A DNA stretch of 64,000 nt, taken from assembly GCF_001730525.1 (NCBI RefSeq), contig NZ_MDFN01000006.1, forward strand, positions 62,001 to 126,000, given 5' to 3'. Positions 33,646-44,470 of this stretch are shown here, in pieces (the stretch's first letter is position 1; each line of letters starts with the position of its first letter). This stretch comes from Arcticibacter eurypsychrophilus (GTDB lineage Bacteria > Bacteroidota > Bacteroidia > Sphingobacteriales > Sphingobacteriaceae). Made by a program: the position numbers and the translations under genes. Below the pieces are notes generated by a model. The model was not told the DNA's origin, ran no database searches, and was given only the letters and a program-made list of their open reading frames with translations.

Positions 33646-34155
33646 ATGAACGTCATTTCAAAAAAAGTTTTCTGGATTCTTATTCCTTTCGTATTGCTGA
33701 CCCAATCTTGCGGAATTTACAGCTTTACCGGGGCATCTATACCTGCGGCCATGAAAACAGTATCGGTGCAGTTTTTTGAAAACAATGCGCCTCTGGTTAT
33801 TCCAAACCTGAGTCAGCAGTTTACAGAAGCTTTAAAAGCACGGATACGTAATCAATCGAGCTTAAGTATAGAACGCGACAACGCAGACGGCAACTTTGAA
33901 GGCAGGATTACGGATTATAGTATAAAACCGGTTGCCGTGACCGGTAGTGAGATCGCGGAGGCCACCCGGATATCCATCACGATAAGTGTTAAATTTACGA
34001 ATGCACTTGATACAGAGCTCAGCTTTGAACAATCCTTTACGCGCTTTACCGAAGTAAAAGGAAGTAATGTGCAGTCACAGGAACAAGCGCAGATCTTATT
34101 AATTAATGCAATGTTGACAGAGGATATTTTCAACAGGGCTTTTGCGAACTGGTAA
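33646..34155 (+). CDS. lptE: LptE-like LPS-assembly lipoprotein
   Basis: A 169-residue lipoprotein. The signal peptide ends in the lipobox TQSC with Cys at residue 22, followed by GIYSFTGASIPAAMKTVSVQ, the start of the Bacteroidota LptE domain. LptE plugs the LptD outer-membrane translocon and helps insert LPS. It begins 8 bp after the sigma-54 activator gene and is followed by the TPR-like gene and secG, so envelope biogenesis genes are grouped here. Confidence in the family is good, although the domain is poorly conserved between phyla. Confidence 0.8.
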   Translation: MNVISKKVFWILIPFVLLTQSCGIYSFTGASIPAAMKTVSVQFFENNAPLVIPNLSQQFTEALKARIRNQSSLSIERDNADGNFEGRITDYSIKPVAVTGSEIAEATRISITISVKFTNALDTELSFEQSFTRFTEVKGSNVQSQEQAQILLINAMLTEDIFNRAFANW

Positions 34156-34183
34156 GAAGGGTATAAATTTTTAAAATATTAAT

Positions 34184-35329
34184 GTGAGAAAACTTCAGGC
34201 ATCAGGCAACAGGGAATTTATTAAATTTCTATCTCCCTCCGATAATTGGACAGATGCGGATAAAGCGGCATTGAAATACCTTGTTTTAAAGTTTCCGTAC
34301 TGTCAGCCGCTGCATTTTGCTAATGCTTCTGCCTTGCGGACGGAGAGTAAGGATACGTATGACAGTTATTTGAAAAGGGCTTCTGTATATGCGCCCAAGC
34401 GGGATATCTTACATCGTTTTATCAATGAGCCTCAATATTTCCAGACTGACATTGATCTTTCGGAGGGTATTGAAGAAACCATAGTTACTGAAGTAATGGT
34501 TTCAGAAGAAGTCGAACCTGCTTTACCTGAGCCCGAAGAATCGCTGATTGAGACAGTCACTCCGGAATCAGAGTCCCTGGCAGTGGAAGAAGAACAGCTC
34601 GGCCAGGAAGAACCAGCAGTCTTAACGGATCTGGAATTAACGGAATCGATTGAAACAGTTGTTCCTGATTCAGAAACACTTACAGTAGAAACAGAAACAA
34701 CCAAAACGAAGAGTGATGATACGCTAGCTCTTCAAAGTGTAGCTTCATCCGATTATTTCAGGTTTAATCAATCCCGACTGGACCCACTGCAACCAGAAGA
34801 AAAAAAGGAAACAGAAGAAGTATCGCGATATGACGACGATACGATGCCCAATACTTTTTTATGGTGGCTACATAAGACCAGGAAAGAATATGAACGCGAT
34901 TTTCAGCCTTATGCACCCAAGCCGGCAGTTAAGACCAATCAGATACCGGCAAAGTCACCACAATTAAATCAGCAGATCATTGAAAACATTTTCCATATTC
35001 AGCCTGAACTGAACACCATTCAAGCTGTAGCATTGCCTCCAACTGTAGAGTTTGAGCTGCGTAAAAAGGAAACGAAGATTATTGAGAACTTCATTAAAGA
35101 AGAGCCTCAGATTAACCCACCTTCGATGGCTAAGGTGGATACTGAAAACAAAGCCAGAAAGAGTTCGGAGGACAAGCTTGACCTTGTTTCGGAGACATTA
35201 GCGCAGATTTACGTTGATCAGATGCTTTTTGATAAAGCAATTGAGACCTACAAGAAATTAAGTTTGAAATATCCGGATAAAAGTCTTTACTTTGCAAGCC
35301 AAATTCAGCATTTGGAAAAGAAAATTTAG
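34184..35329 (+). CDS. TPR-like protein with acidic linker, unknown function
   Basis: A 381-residue protein starting at GTG 34184 (no in-frame ATG lies nearby). The N-terminal 80 residues (FIKFLSPSDNWTDADKAALK) form a small helical domain. Residues about 90-190 are acidic and low-complexity with loosely repeated ESIETV/PESE units. The C-terminal end, ETLAQIYVDQMLFDKAIETY, looks like a TPR-type hairpin. No signal peptide. It lies between lptE and secG in the same operon; related genes are conserved at this place in Sphingobacteriaceae as far as I recall. Function unknown. Confidence 0.75.
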   Translation: MRKLQASGNREFIKFLSPSDNWTDADKAALKYLVLKFPYCQPLHFANASALRTESKDTYDSYLKRASVYAPKRDILHRFINEPQYFQTDIDLSEGIEETIVTEVMVSEEVEPALPEPEESLIETVTPESESLAVEEEQLGQEEPAVLTDLELTESIETVVPDSETLTVETETTKTKSDDTLALQSVASSDYFRFNQSRLDPLQPEEKKETEEVSRYDDDTMPNTFLWWLHKTRKEYERDFQPYAPKPAVKTNQIPAKSPQLNQQIIENIFHIQPELNTIQAVALPPTVEFELRKKETKIIENFIKEEPQINPPSMAKVDTENKARKSSEDKLDLVSETLAQIYVDQMLFDKAIETYKKLSLKYPDKSLYFASQIQHLEKKI

Positions 35330-35344
35330 CTAATCACAAATATC

Positions 35345-35692
35345 ATGTTTTACGTTATTATTATTATTTCCATCATTATTTGCTTTCTTCTAGGATTGAT
35401 TATTTTAATTCAGGAACCAAAAGGCGGAGGCTTAACATCAGGTTTTTCGGGATCCAATAACATTATGGGTGTTCAGAAAACAGGTGATTTTTTGGAAAAA
35501 GGAACATGGATACTTACTATTACCTTAATGGTGTTGGTATTATTCACGAATGTGATTATCCCTAAGGGCGCAAATCAAAGCAAGGCGGCTCAGGAGATTC
35601 AAAACCAGATTAATAAAGGAACTAATGCTCCTGTAACTGCACCTTTAGCGCCGGCAGCACTTCCTGGTTTAAAATCAGACACATCAAAATAA
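35345..35692 (+). CDS. secG: preprotein translocase subunit SecG
   Basis: A 115-residue protein with two membrane helices (YVIIIISIIICFLLGLIILI and ILTITLMVLVLFTNVII) joined by the diagnostic SecG loop QEPKGGGLTSGFSGSNNIMG. SecG assists SecYE in protein export. The Ala/Pro-rich C-terminal tail (APVTAPLAPAALPG) is common in Bacteroidota SecG. It is last in the miaB operon and is followed by a terminator. Confidence 0.93.
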   Translation: MFYVIIIISIIICFLLGLIILIQEPKGGGLTSGFSGSNNIMGVQKTGDFLEKGTWILTITLMVLVLFTNVIIPKGANQSKAAQEIQNQINKGTNAPVTAPLAPAALPGLKSDTSK

Positions 35693-35710
35693 AAAATATT
35701 TTCGCAGATA

Positions 35711-35739
35711 AAGCCGCCTGTAATCCAGGCGGCTTTTTT
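35711..35739 (+). terminator. intrinsic terminator after secG
   Basis: Stem AAGCCGCCTG / CAGGCGGCTT with a 5-bp loop and a TTTTTT tail. Confidence 0.9.
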
Positions 35740-35774
35740 GTTTCTAAGAAATTGTTCCTTATTATTTGAAGCCC

Positions 35775-35797
35775 TGACAATCACTGACAGCATGACA
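35775..35797 (+). promoter_or_regulatory. three TGACA direct repeats upstream of groES
   Basis: TGACA at 35775, 35785 and 35793, about 60 bp before ATG 35857. No CIRCE element is present. These repeats may mark a heat-shock control site, but this is inference. Confidence 0.3.
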
Positions 35798-35856
35798 CCG
35801 TTTAGTTCTTTGGCATAGAAACTGTCTCTTTGTAAGCAAAACTAATATTCATAAAA

Positions 35857-36132
35857 ATGGCACTAAATATTAAACCAATCGCAGATAGAGTAGTAGTTGA
35901 GGCTGCTCCTGCTGAAGAAAAAACAGCATCTGGTATTTATATTCCGGATACAGCTAAAGAAAAACCGCAGAGAGGTACTGTAGTTGCAGTTGGTGATGGT
36001 AAAGTAGACGAACCTTTGACCGTTAAAGTTGGAGATGAAGTTTTATATGGCAAATACGCCGGTACAGAAATTACCCATGAAGGTAAAGAGTATTTGATCA
36101 TGCGTGAATCAGACATTTACGCCATAATATAA
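35857..36132 (+). CDS. groES: co-chaperonin GroES
   Basis: A 91-residue GroES. It caps the GroEL chamber during ATP-driven folding. The fold is clear from [20 protein letters not shown], the mobile loop [16 protein letters not shown], and [20 protein letters not shown]. GroEL follows by 34 bp in the same operon. A possible -7-like TCTCTTTG lies at 35825-35832. Confidence 0.97.
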   Translation: MALNIKPIADRVVVEAAPAEEKTASGIYIPDTAKEKPQRGTVVAVGDGKVDEPLTVKVGDEVLYGKYAGTEITHEGKEYLIMRESDIYAII

Positions 36133-36151
36133 TCATCTAATTAAATTTTAA

Positions 36152-37804
<1,653 letters not shown>

Positions 37805-37817
37805 TCCACAATTCCAT

Positions 37818-37868
37818 ATATAAAAATAAAGCCCTGTAGCAAATTGCTACAGGGCTTTATTTTTATAT
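37818..37868. terminator. bidirectional terminator groEL/galM
   Basis: A perfect 25-bp inverted repeat (core AAAGCCCTGTAGCAA / TTGCTACAGGGCTTT) with A/T flanks, between convergent genes. Confidence 0.92.
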
Positions 37869-37874
37869 GACTAA

Positions 37875-39047
37875 TTACTTAACAGAAAACTTATATACTG
37901 TTGTGGTCTTGTAGGTATCACCAGGACTCAATACAGTAGAAGGAAATGCAGTTTGATTTGGAGAATCAGGGAAATGTTGTGTTTCCAGACAAAATGCGGT
38001 TCTGAAATTATCCTTGAAGCCTTGTTTAAGGGAATGCGAACCATCAAGGAAATTACCACCATAGAATTGTACACCTGGCTCATTGGTAAGCACTTCCATG
38101 ACAATACCTGATTTATCACCCACTGCTGTAGCAATTACATCGAGGCCTGCTGATTTCTTCATGGCATGAACAAAGTTGTGATCATAACCTTTACCGTACT
38201 TCAGCTGAACATTATCGTCATCTATTCTAGATCCGATAGCAGTTGGTTTTGTGAAATCGAAAGGAGTTCCTGCCACCTTTTCTATCTTACCCGTAGGGAT
38301 TAGTGTAGAATCAACCGGTGTATATGAATCGGCATTGATTTGTAAAAGGTGCTCGTTGATTGATCCGCTACCTATACCGTTTAAATTAAAGAACGAATGG
38401 TTGGTTAAATTTAATACAGTTTTTTTGTCAGTTGTAGCTAGATAATCAATTTTGATTTCGTTATCATCTGTAAGTGTATAAGTTACTTTTACAGTTAGGT
38501 TACCTGGATAACCTTCTTCGCCGTCTTTAGATACATAATTTAATTCCAGTTGGTTTTCGCCGATTGGCTTAGCATCCCAGATTACTCTTGAGAAGCCACC
38601 AGGTCCACCATGAAGATGATTAGGGCTATTATTAGTTGCTAGTGTATACTCCTTAGCATCTAAGGTAAACTTGCCCTTAGCGATACGGTTTCCATAGCGG
38701 CCAATCGTTGCTCCAAAATAGGTATCTCCTCCTTTGGTGTAATCGTCTACATTGTCAAAGCCGTTTACGACATCTAACATCTTTCCGTTTTTATCCGGCA
38801 TTATTAAACTAACCAGACGGCCACCGTAATTTGTAATTGCGGCCTGTACATTGTTCTTATTCTTTAAAATAAAAAGATCGGTTTTTTTTCCATCCATAGT
38901 TTTTTCGAATGATTCTTTTGCGGGGATTGCTACCTCCAGGCTATCAGACTTACCTGTTGTTGTTTGTTTTGTTCCTGAATTTGTGCAGGCACCTAGGCTC
39001 AATAAACAGGCTGCATAGAGCCATGGGGTTTTTAGTTGGATCTTCAT
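37875..39047 (-). CDS. galM: aldose 1-epimerase (mutarotase), lipoprotein
   Basis: A 390-residue galactose mutarotase that interconverts alpha and beta anomers of aldoses. It has a lipoprotein signal with lipobox LGAC at Cys 21, then a linker. The catalytic pieces are ITNYGGRLVSLIMPDKNGKM, the His in LTNHSFFNLNG, and the C-terminal Glu in CLETQHFPDSPNQ. NEPGVQFYGGNFLDG also fits the family. It is a periplasmic or surface form, which suggests a role in using external sugars. Confidence 0.9.
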   Translation of the reverse strand: MKIQLKTPWLYAACLLSLGACTNSGTKQTTTGKSDSLEVAIPAKESFEKTMDGKKTDLFILKNKNNVQAAITNYGGRLVSLIMPDKNGKMLDVVNGFDNVDDYTKGGDTYFGATIGRYGNRIAKGKFTLDAKEYTLATNNSPNHLHGGPGGFSRVIWDAKPIGENQLELNYVSKDGEEGYPGNLTVKVTYTLTDDNEIKIDYLATTDKKTVLNLTNHSFFNLNGIGSGSINEHLLQINADSYTPVDSTLIPTGKIEKVAGTPFDFTKPTAIGSRIDDDNVQLKYGKGYDHNFVHAMKKSAGLDVIATAVGDKSGIVMEVLTNEPGVQFYGGNFLDGSHSLKQGFKDNFRTAFCLETQHFPDSPNQTAFPSTVLSPGDTYKTTTVYKFSVK

Positions 39048-39119
39048 TTCTAATAATATGATTTAATTTAGTTTGGCTCAAATTTAACTTTTAAACATCT
39101 AACAGAAAGAATATTAATT

Positions 39120-39818
39120 TTAAATAAGGTGCATATGGAATACATCGGCTATTTTCTCTTTCAGGATATGCTTTACTTCTTCGACAGGTACGGCATGTCC
39201 CAATTCGCGGGCAATAGAGGTAACATCTTTGTCGTCAATACCACAGGGAACTATATTTTTGAAATAATTTAAATCCGTATTAACATTAAATGCAAATCCA
39301 TGCATGGTTACCCACCTGCTGCACCTGACACCCATGGCACAGATCTTTCTGGCTTTTTCATTGTCAGGATCAATCCAAACACCTGTATATCCAGGGTACC
39401 GGCCTCCTTTTATATTATACTCAGCAAGGGTTAAAATCACGGCTTCTTCGAGCGTCCGGAGATAAAGATGGATATCCGTAAAGAAATTATCCAGGTCAAG
39501 AATGGGGTACCCTACAAGTTGTCCCGGGCCATGATAGGTAATGTCTCCTCCCCTGTTGATCTTATAATAGGAGGCTTGTTTGTCAATAAGGCCCTGATCA
39601 TCAAGAAGTAGATTTTCTTGTTTGCCGCTCTTTCCTAAGGTATAGACATGTGGGTGTTCCACAAAAACAAGATAATTTGATGTCGGAAATGTAGTATTAT
39701 TATCGCGATTTGCTAGTTTGGAAGCAACAATAGCTGAAAAGAGATTTTCCTGTCTATCCCATGCTTCCTGATAATCTATTAACCCCCAGTCCTGAAAGTT
39801 TACATTCTGATTTTTCAT
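39120..39818 (-). CDS. lipB: lipoyl(octanoyl) transferase LipB
   Basis: A 232-residue octanoyltransferase that moves octanoate from acyl carrier protein to lipoyl domains. Signatures are RGGDITYHGPGQLVGYP, the catalytic Lys in RKICAMGVRCSRWVT, MHGFAFNVNTDL, and the catalytic Cys in IVPCGIDDKDVTS. It follows galM by about 70 bp upstream on the minus strand but is probably a separate unit. No unusual features. Confidence 0.95.
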   Translation of the reverse strand: MKNQNVNFQDWGLIDYQEAWDRQENLFSAIVASKLANRDNNTTFPTSNYLVFVEHPHVYTLGKSGKQENLLLDDQGLIDKQASYYKINRGGDITYHGPGQLVGYPILDLDNFFTDIHLYLRTLEEAVILTLAEYNIKGGRYPGYTGVWIDPDNEKARKICAMGVRCSRWVTMHGFAFNVNTDLNYFKNIVPCGIDDKDVTSIARELGHAVPVEEVKHILKEKIADVFHMHLI

Positions 39819-39942
39819 TAGAATAATTTATTTGTTGATCAAATGAAGCGACTATTCATTTGGGGGTACTTGTCTTCTTTTTTACGAGAACGGGCATGAC
39901 CTCCTATCTGCTGATTTTTTTTATTTATTAAATTGGTTTTGC

Positions 39943-40587
39943 CTAGAGCTTATATCCGGCGGCATAACCGATCATATAGTCATCAAATGCCTCAAAGCAG
40001 ACCTCTAATTGCTTTTCTTCTTCCACCTCCAAGGTCGTTATAAAACTACCTTTAGTCGCATATTGAAAAGGTTTGATGTGAATATGATCTTTGAAAGATA
40101 CGTTTCCCTGCCCATTCAATTTATATACAGCTTCCTTAGCGCACCAGCAAATGTATAAATGAGGGATGGTGTGGTTTGGATCAATAAATTCAAGTTCAGT
40201 GGGGGACATGAATTTATTTGCCACTCGTATAATTTTACTTTTAACGAGTTCAATGTCTATGCCTACCGGTTTATCCTTACTAATCATAACTGCGGCATAA
40301 TCAAAAGAATGGCTGAACGATATATGATGAGGCAAATTAGCCAGGTAAGGTTTTCCATGTTCGTCTACCCGACAGTCAATATATTCGTCTGTATTCAGCA
40401 TTTGGCGTAATAATACCCTTGTGCTTAACCAATGGAGATTTCTTTTTCCATTGTTCAAACCTTCCAAATAGGTACGCTCTGTATCATTCAGCTGTAGTCT
40501 GGAGAATAAATCTTCTGCTGTTTCTTCGATTTTCCATACTGCAAAACATGTTTTGGCATCAATTTCCTTTTGATAAGCTAACCCCAT
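39943..40587 (-). CDS. 4'-phosphopantetheinyl transferase superfamily protein
   Basis: A 214-residue Sfp-like phosphopantetheinyl transferase, which activates carrier proteins by attaching the CoA arm. The metal-binding motif GIDIELVKSK and the W-x-x-KEA-x-x-K motif in CWCAKEAVYKLNG are intact. HISFSHSFDYAAVMISKDK carries the conserved SHS. Its carrier-protein partner is not in the window. It is divergent from dcd at 40720. Confidence 0.9.
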   Translation of the reverse strand: MGLAYQKEIDAKTCFAVWKIEETAEDLFSRLQLNDTERTYLEGLNNGKRNLHWLSTRVLLRQMLNTDEYIDCRVDEHGKPYLANLPHHISFSHSFDYAAVMISKDKPVGIDIELVKSKIIRVANKFMSPTELEFIDPNHTIPHLYICWCAKEAVYKLNGQGNVSFKDHIHIKPFQYATKGSFITTLEVEEEKQLEVCFEAFDDYMIGYAAGYKL

Positions 40588-40719
40588 TATTTGATTCTAT
40601 TTGCGTTTGTTGAAAACAATACAATATTAAGATAATCAGCCTCAATAATGATATGACAAGTATTAAAATTACTGTAAATTCTAAATTATACCTAATTTCG
40701 GCCCAAAGTATTCAGCATT

Positions 40720-41256
40720 ATGATCCTATCCGATAAGCGAATTTTAGAAGAAATAGAAAAGGGAACCATCATTATTGAGCCCTTTGAAAGAGATTGTTTA
40801 GGTACAAATTCATATGATGTTCATTTAGGCAAGTATTTAGCTACCTACAATAATCGGGTCCTTGATGCACGTGAGCATAATGAGATCACTCATTTTGAAA
40901 TTCCCAGAGATGGCTTTATTCTGCAAACAGATACATTATATCTTGGAGTTACATTAGAATATACGGAGACGCATCAGCATGTTCCTTTTTTAGAAGGGAA
41001 ATCGAGTACAGGGCGACTTGGGATAGATATTCATGCTACCGCAGGAAAGGGAGACGTTGGCTTTTGCAATACCTGGACTCTAGAAATATCGGTTACACAA
41101 CCCGTAAAAATATACCCGGGGATGCCTATTGGCCAGTTGATTTATTTTGTAGTGGAGGGAGAAATTGAGACCCTGTATAACTCGAAAGGAGACGCTAAAT
41201 ATAGTCGTAAAACCACCCGTCCGGTTGAGAGTATGATGTGGAAAAATACATTTTAA
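40720..41256 (+). CDS. dcd: dCTP deaminase
   Basis: A 178-residue dCTP deaminase that produces dUTP for thymidylate synthesis. Recognisable segments are MILSDKRILEEIEKGTIIIE, LEGKSSTGRLGID, and HATAGKGDVGFCNTWTLEI, where the central trimer-forming strand carries the catalytic region. YPGMPIGQLIYF follows. The length is normal. It is a single gene. Confidence 0.92.
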   Translation: MILSDKRILEEIEKGTIIIEPFERDCLGTNSYDVHLGKYLATYNNRVLDAREHNEITHFEIPRDGFILQTDTLYLGVTLEYTETHQHVPFLEGKSSTGRLGIDIHATAGKGDVGFCNTWTLEISVTQPVKIYPGMPIGQLIYFVVEGEIETLYNSKGDAKYSRKTTRPVESMMWKNTF

Positions 41257-41323
41257 TTTTCAATGTTTCACTTATAAGGCGCTTTTTATTAGTAAATTAG
41301 TATTCCCTTATGAACTTGTACTA

Positions 41324-44020
41324 ATGAGACGTTTTCACTTCCTTATCCTTGCTGTTTTTATTTGCTCTGCTTATAGTTTTAGCATTAAAACTGATGATGA
41401 TCCGCTGAATAAAATCATTGCAAAAATTGATAAAATCTTAAATGATCATCCCCAGGAGAAGGTACATATTCATACCGACAAACCGTATTATGTGGCCGGG
41501 GATACCATCTGGTTTAAGGCTTATATTGTTAATGCCAGACAGAACAGATTATCAGCACTTAGTCAAATCCTCTATGTTGATCTCATAAATGAAAAAGATT
41601 CATTAGAAAAAGCACTTCGTTTACCGGTTGTGTCCGGATTGGCCTTAGGAGAGTTCACCTTATTAGATTCATTGCCAGAGGGCAACTACAGGTTAAGAGC
41701 CTATACGAACTGGATGCGTAATTTTGGAGAAGAGTATTATTTTGATAAAATAATACGGGTTGGAAGCTCCTACACCAATCAGGTATTCAGCACGGTTAGC
41801 TATACCTATTCTACTGTGGGAACCAATGAAGAGGTCAGCGCAAATATTGTCTATACGGATAACCAGGGACAAGCTATCTCTGGGAAAGAAGTAAGATATA
41901 TGGTGGAGCTGGATAACCGCAACGTGGCGCGAGGCAAGGGGACAACAGACCGTGAAGGTAAATTAGTTGTCAAGTTCAGCAACAAGCAACCCTTCCTTCT
42001 GAAAGCGGGTAAAATTACGACTACGCTTGAACTGGCAAATAACCGCTTTAAGATAAAAACATTCGTCATTAAATCAACTAATGCACAGGTTGATGTTCAG
42101 TTTTTCCCTGAGGGGGGGCAGCTCATAAATGGCATTCGGGGGCGAGTGGCATTTAAGGCCGTTGGATCTGATGGATTGAGCCGGCCACTTTCGGGCACGA
42201 TAACGGATAATGAAAATAAAGTTATAACAAATTTCAAATCGCCGCATGCAGGTATGGGAGCATTTCTTTTTACTCCGAATGCGGGAAAAACATATACGGC
42301 CAAGGTTACTTTTGAGGACGGTTCACAAAAAAGTTTTGTACTCCCTGCTGCAATTTCATCCGGATATTCCTTAATTGTAAACAATTCTGACGAAGAAGAA
42401 ATAAATATCCGGATATCCTCAAGTCCTGATCTTATCGGTTCCGGATCAGTTACCCTTATTGCTCAGGCGAATGAAGAGGTCCTGTTTGTAGGCAGAAACA
42501 CTTTGAATAAATCGACTATCGCAGCCAGTATTCCTAAAAATAGGTTTCCTACTGGAATTGTGCGATTAACTGTATTCTCCGCTGCTTATGTACCTGTTGC
42601 TGAGCGCCTGCTGTTTGTAAGACATGCACCTGCACTAAAAATGGATATCGTAAATAATAAGACAAGTTATACGCAAAGGGAAAAAGTAAATATGTCTATC
42701 TCTGTGAAAGACACTTTGGACAAACCTGTTCAGGGTGTATTTTCTGTGGCAGTAGTTAATGAAACAAAGGTTCCATCGAAAGAAGAAGATGAGACTACCA
42801 TCCTATCTAATTTATTGTTGTCGTCTGATTTGAAAGGTTACATTGAAAAACCCAATTATTATTTTACAGATTTAACTGACACAAAAGATCAGGAGCTGGA
42901 TATCCTGATGATGACTCAGGGCTGGAGCCGATTTACGTGGCAAAACACAATGAATGGAACCTTTCCGCCGATTACATTTAAACCGGAGAAAAGCATATCC
43001 ATTAGTGGGACAGTTACAAATTATGGCAAAAAGCCTGTGGAAGGTAGTAAAGTATTGATCCTTGCCTCAAATGGGAGTGGTATAATATTGGACACCGTTA
43101 CCGGAGCAGACGGAAGATTTAATTTTGATAACCTGCAGTTTAATGACAGCACCCGTTTTGTTGTTCAGGCTAGAACCTCAAAAAACAAAAAGAATGTAGA
43201 TATTGAGATAGATCGCGTTCCTGGTCAATTGGTCACAAAAAGCAAAAATAGTCCCGATGTGGAAATCAATATAAATGCAACCCTACTTTCTTATCTAAAA
43301 GTTCGTCGCGCTGAGTCTGATGAATTGCGAAAAAGAGGTTTGCTCCGGAGGAAAATTTTACTTGACGAGGTGATTGTATCGGAAAAAAAAGCGCGTGTAA
43401 AGAATTCAAGTAATCTAAATGGCGCAGGAAATGCGGATGCAGTTATTCTCGCTGACCACTTACAAAATTGCGTTTCGCTAGACCAATGTCTCCAGGGATT
43501 AGTCGCTGGTGTAATTATTCAAGGAGGAATCGCTTATTCAACAAGGAGCATGGGAACACCTATGCAGCTCATTCTAGATGGAATGTACGTAGAGCCGGAT
43601 TTTCTTACTTCGTTAAACCCGCAAGATATAGAATCGATTGAGGTACTGAGAACAATTGGCAATACCGCTATTTATGGCACGCGTGGTGGCGGTGGAGTAT
43701 TAGTGATTAATACCAAACGAGGAGATTCGAATTATTCATACCGTAGTTTTGCTCCTGGTATCATTACCTATAATCCGCAAGGATATTCTATTGGGCGCCA
43801 ATTTTACTCACCAAATTATGCAAATCCTAAAATCAATACTACAATTCCTGATTTAAGATCCACTATTTTATGGGTTCCAAATATCATTACTGATTCATTA
43901 GGAAAGGCAACGATCAATTATTTTACTGCTGATGATCCTGGAGAATATAAAGTTACGGTAGAGGGAATGGATACCAATGGTGGTCTACTACGCCAAATTT
44001 ACAGGTTCATTGTGAAGTAG
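41324..44020 (+). CDS. MG2-domain protein with C-terminal TonB plug domain
   Basis: An 898-residue secreted protein. The signal peptide is followed by an alpha-2-macroglobulin MG2-like domain (EKVHIHTDKPYYVAGDTIWF, where this opening is diagnostic), several Ig-like domains, a carboxypeptidase-regulatory-like segment (ISGTVTNYGKKPVEGSKV), and near 705-810 a TonB-dependent-receptor plug domain (LILDGMYVEPDFL, IESIEVLRTIGNTAIYGTRG) but no beta-barrel. The family is common in Bacteroidota, usually annotated as TonB plug or macroglobulin-like protein of unknown function. It may dock to a barrel partner. Confidence 0.85.
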   Translation: MRRFHFLILAVFICSAYSFSIKTDDDPLNKIIAKIDKILNDHPQEKVHIHTDKPYYVAGDTIWFKAYIVNARQNRLSALSQILYVDLINEKDSLEKALRLPVVSGLALGEFTLLDSLPEGNYRLRAYTNWMRNFGEEYYFDKIIRVGSSYTNQVFSTVSYTYSTVGTNEEVSANIVYTDNQGQAISGKEVRYMVELDNRNVARGKGTTDREGKLVVKFSNKQPFLLKAGKITTTLELANNRFKIKTFVIKSTNAQVDVQFFPEGGQLINGIRGRVAFKAVGSDGLSRPLSGTITDNENKVITNFKSPHAGMGAFLFTPNAGKTYTAKVTFEDGSQKSFVLPAAISSGYSLIVNNSDEEEINIRISSSPDLIGSGSVTLIAQANEEVLFVGRNTLNKSTIAASIPKNRFPTGIVRLTVFSAAYVPVAERLLFVRHAPALKMDIVNNKTSYTQREKVNMSISVKDTLDKPVQGVFSVAVVNETKVPSKEEDETTILSNLLLSSDLKGYIEKPNYYFTDLTDTKDQELDILMMTQGWSRFTWQNTMNGTFPPITFKPEKSISISGTVTNYGKKPVEGSKVLILASNGSGIILDTVTGADGRFNFDNLQFNDSTRFVVQARTSKNKKNVDIEIDRVPGQLVTKSKNSPDVEININATLLSYLKVRRAESDELRKRGLLRRKILLDEVIVSEKKARVKNSSNLNGAGNADAVILADHLQNCVSLDQCLQGLVAGVIIQGGIAYSTRSMGTPMQLILDGMYVEPDFLTSLNPQDIESIEVLRTIGNTAIYGTRGGGGVLVINTKRGDSNYSYRSFAPGIITYNPQGYSIGRQFYSPNYANPKINTTIPDLRSTILWVPNIITDSLGKATINYFTADDPGEYKVTVEGMDTNGGLLRQIYRFIVK

Positions 44021-44078
44021 GGTTTAGTATTCCCATCTATTTAAACATATTGTATTTCCCAAAACAGGGTAAATTATT

Positions 44079-44086
44079 TAAATTTG
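44079..44086 (+). promoter_or_regulatory. -7 box of clpS
   Basis: TAAATTTG fits TAnnTTTG and ends 6 nt before ATG 44093, implying almost no leader and ruling out the TTG start at 44084. Confidence 0.55.
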
Positions 44087-44092
44087 TCTTCT

Positions 44093-44389
44093 ATGAAAAT
44101 TCATTTTGCAGGAACAGAAACTGAAACTGAGACATTTTCTCTTGAAGAAGTTTTATCTAGTTTGAAAATAAGTAATAAGCTCATCTTATGGAATGACGAA
44201 GTCAATACTTTTGAACATGTAATTTATTGCCTGGTTAAATATCTGGATTATTCAGAAAATCAGGCTGAAAGGATTGCGCAGACTGTACATACTAAGGGTA
44301 AGTGCGCTATTCTTGAAGGTTCCTTTACAGAAGTGGAAGTTTACCGTAAAATCCTTCAACAACAAGGCTTAACAGTGAGCATCGAGTAA
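44093..44389 (+). CDS. clpS: ATP-dependent Clp protease adaptor ClpS
   Basis: A 98-residue adaptor that delivers N-degron substrates to ClpA/ClpC. The core ILWNDEVNTFEHVIYCLVK is the ClpS signature, and AERIAQTVHTKGKCAILEGS followed by VEVYRKILQQQGL completes the fold. The ATG at 44093 is chosen because the promoter box ends at 44086. It sits between the MG2/plug protein and the TonB receptor without an operon link. Confidence 0.88.
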   Translation: MKIHFAGTETETETFSLEEVLSSLKISNKLILWNDEVNTFEHVIYCLVKYLDYSENQAERIAQTVHTKGKCAILEGSFTEVEVYRKILQQQGLTVSIE

Positions 44390-44470
44390 TAAAATAGTTA
44401 CTATAAACTATTACTAAAATAATCACCTTCCTTTGCCAATTCTGTTAAGAATTGGAACCAGGTAATTATT

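Noticed and set aside
34432-34704. Minus-strand Ser/Val-rich ORF
   Set aside because: It is the complement of the acidic low-complexity linker of the TPR-like protein.
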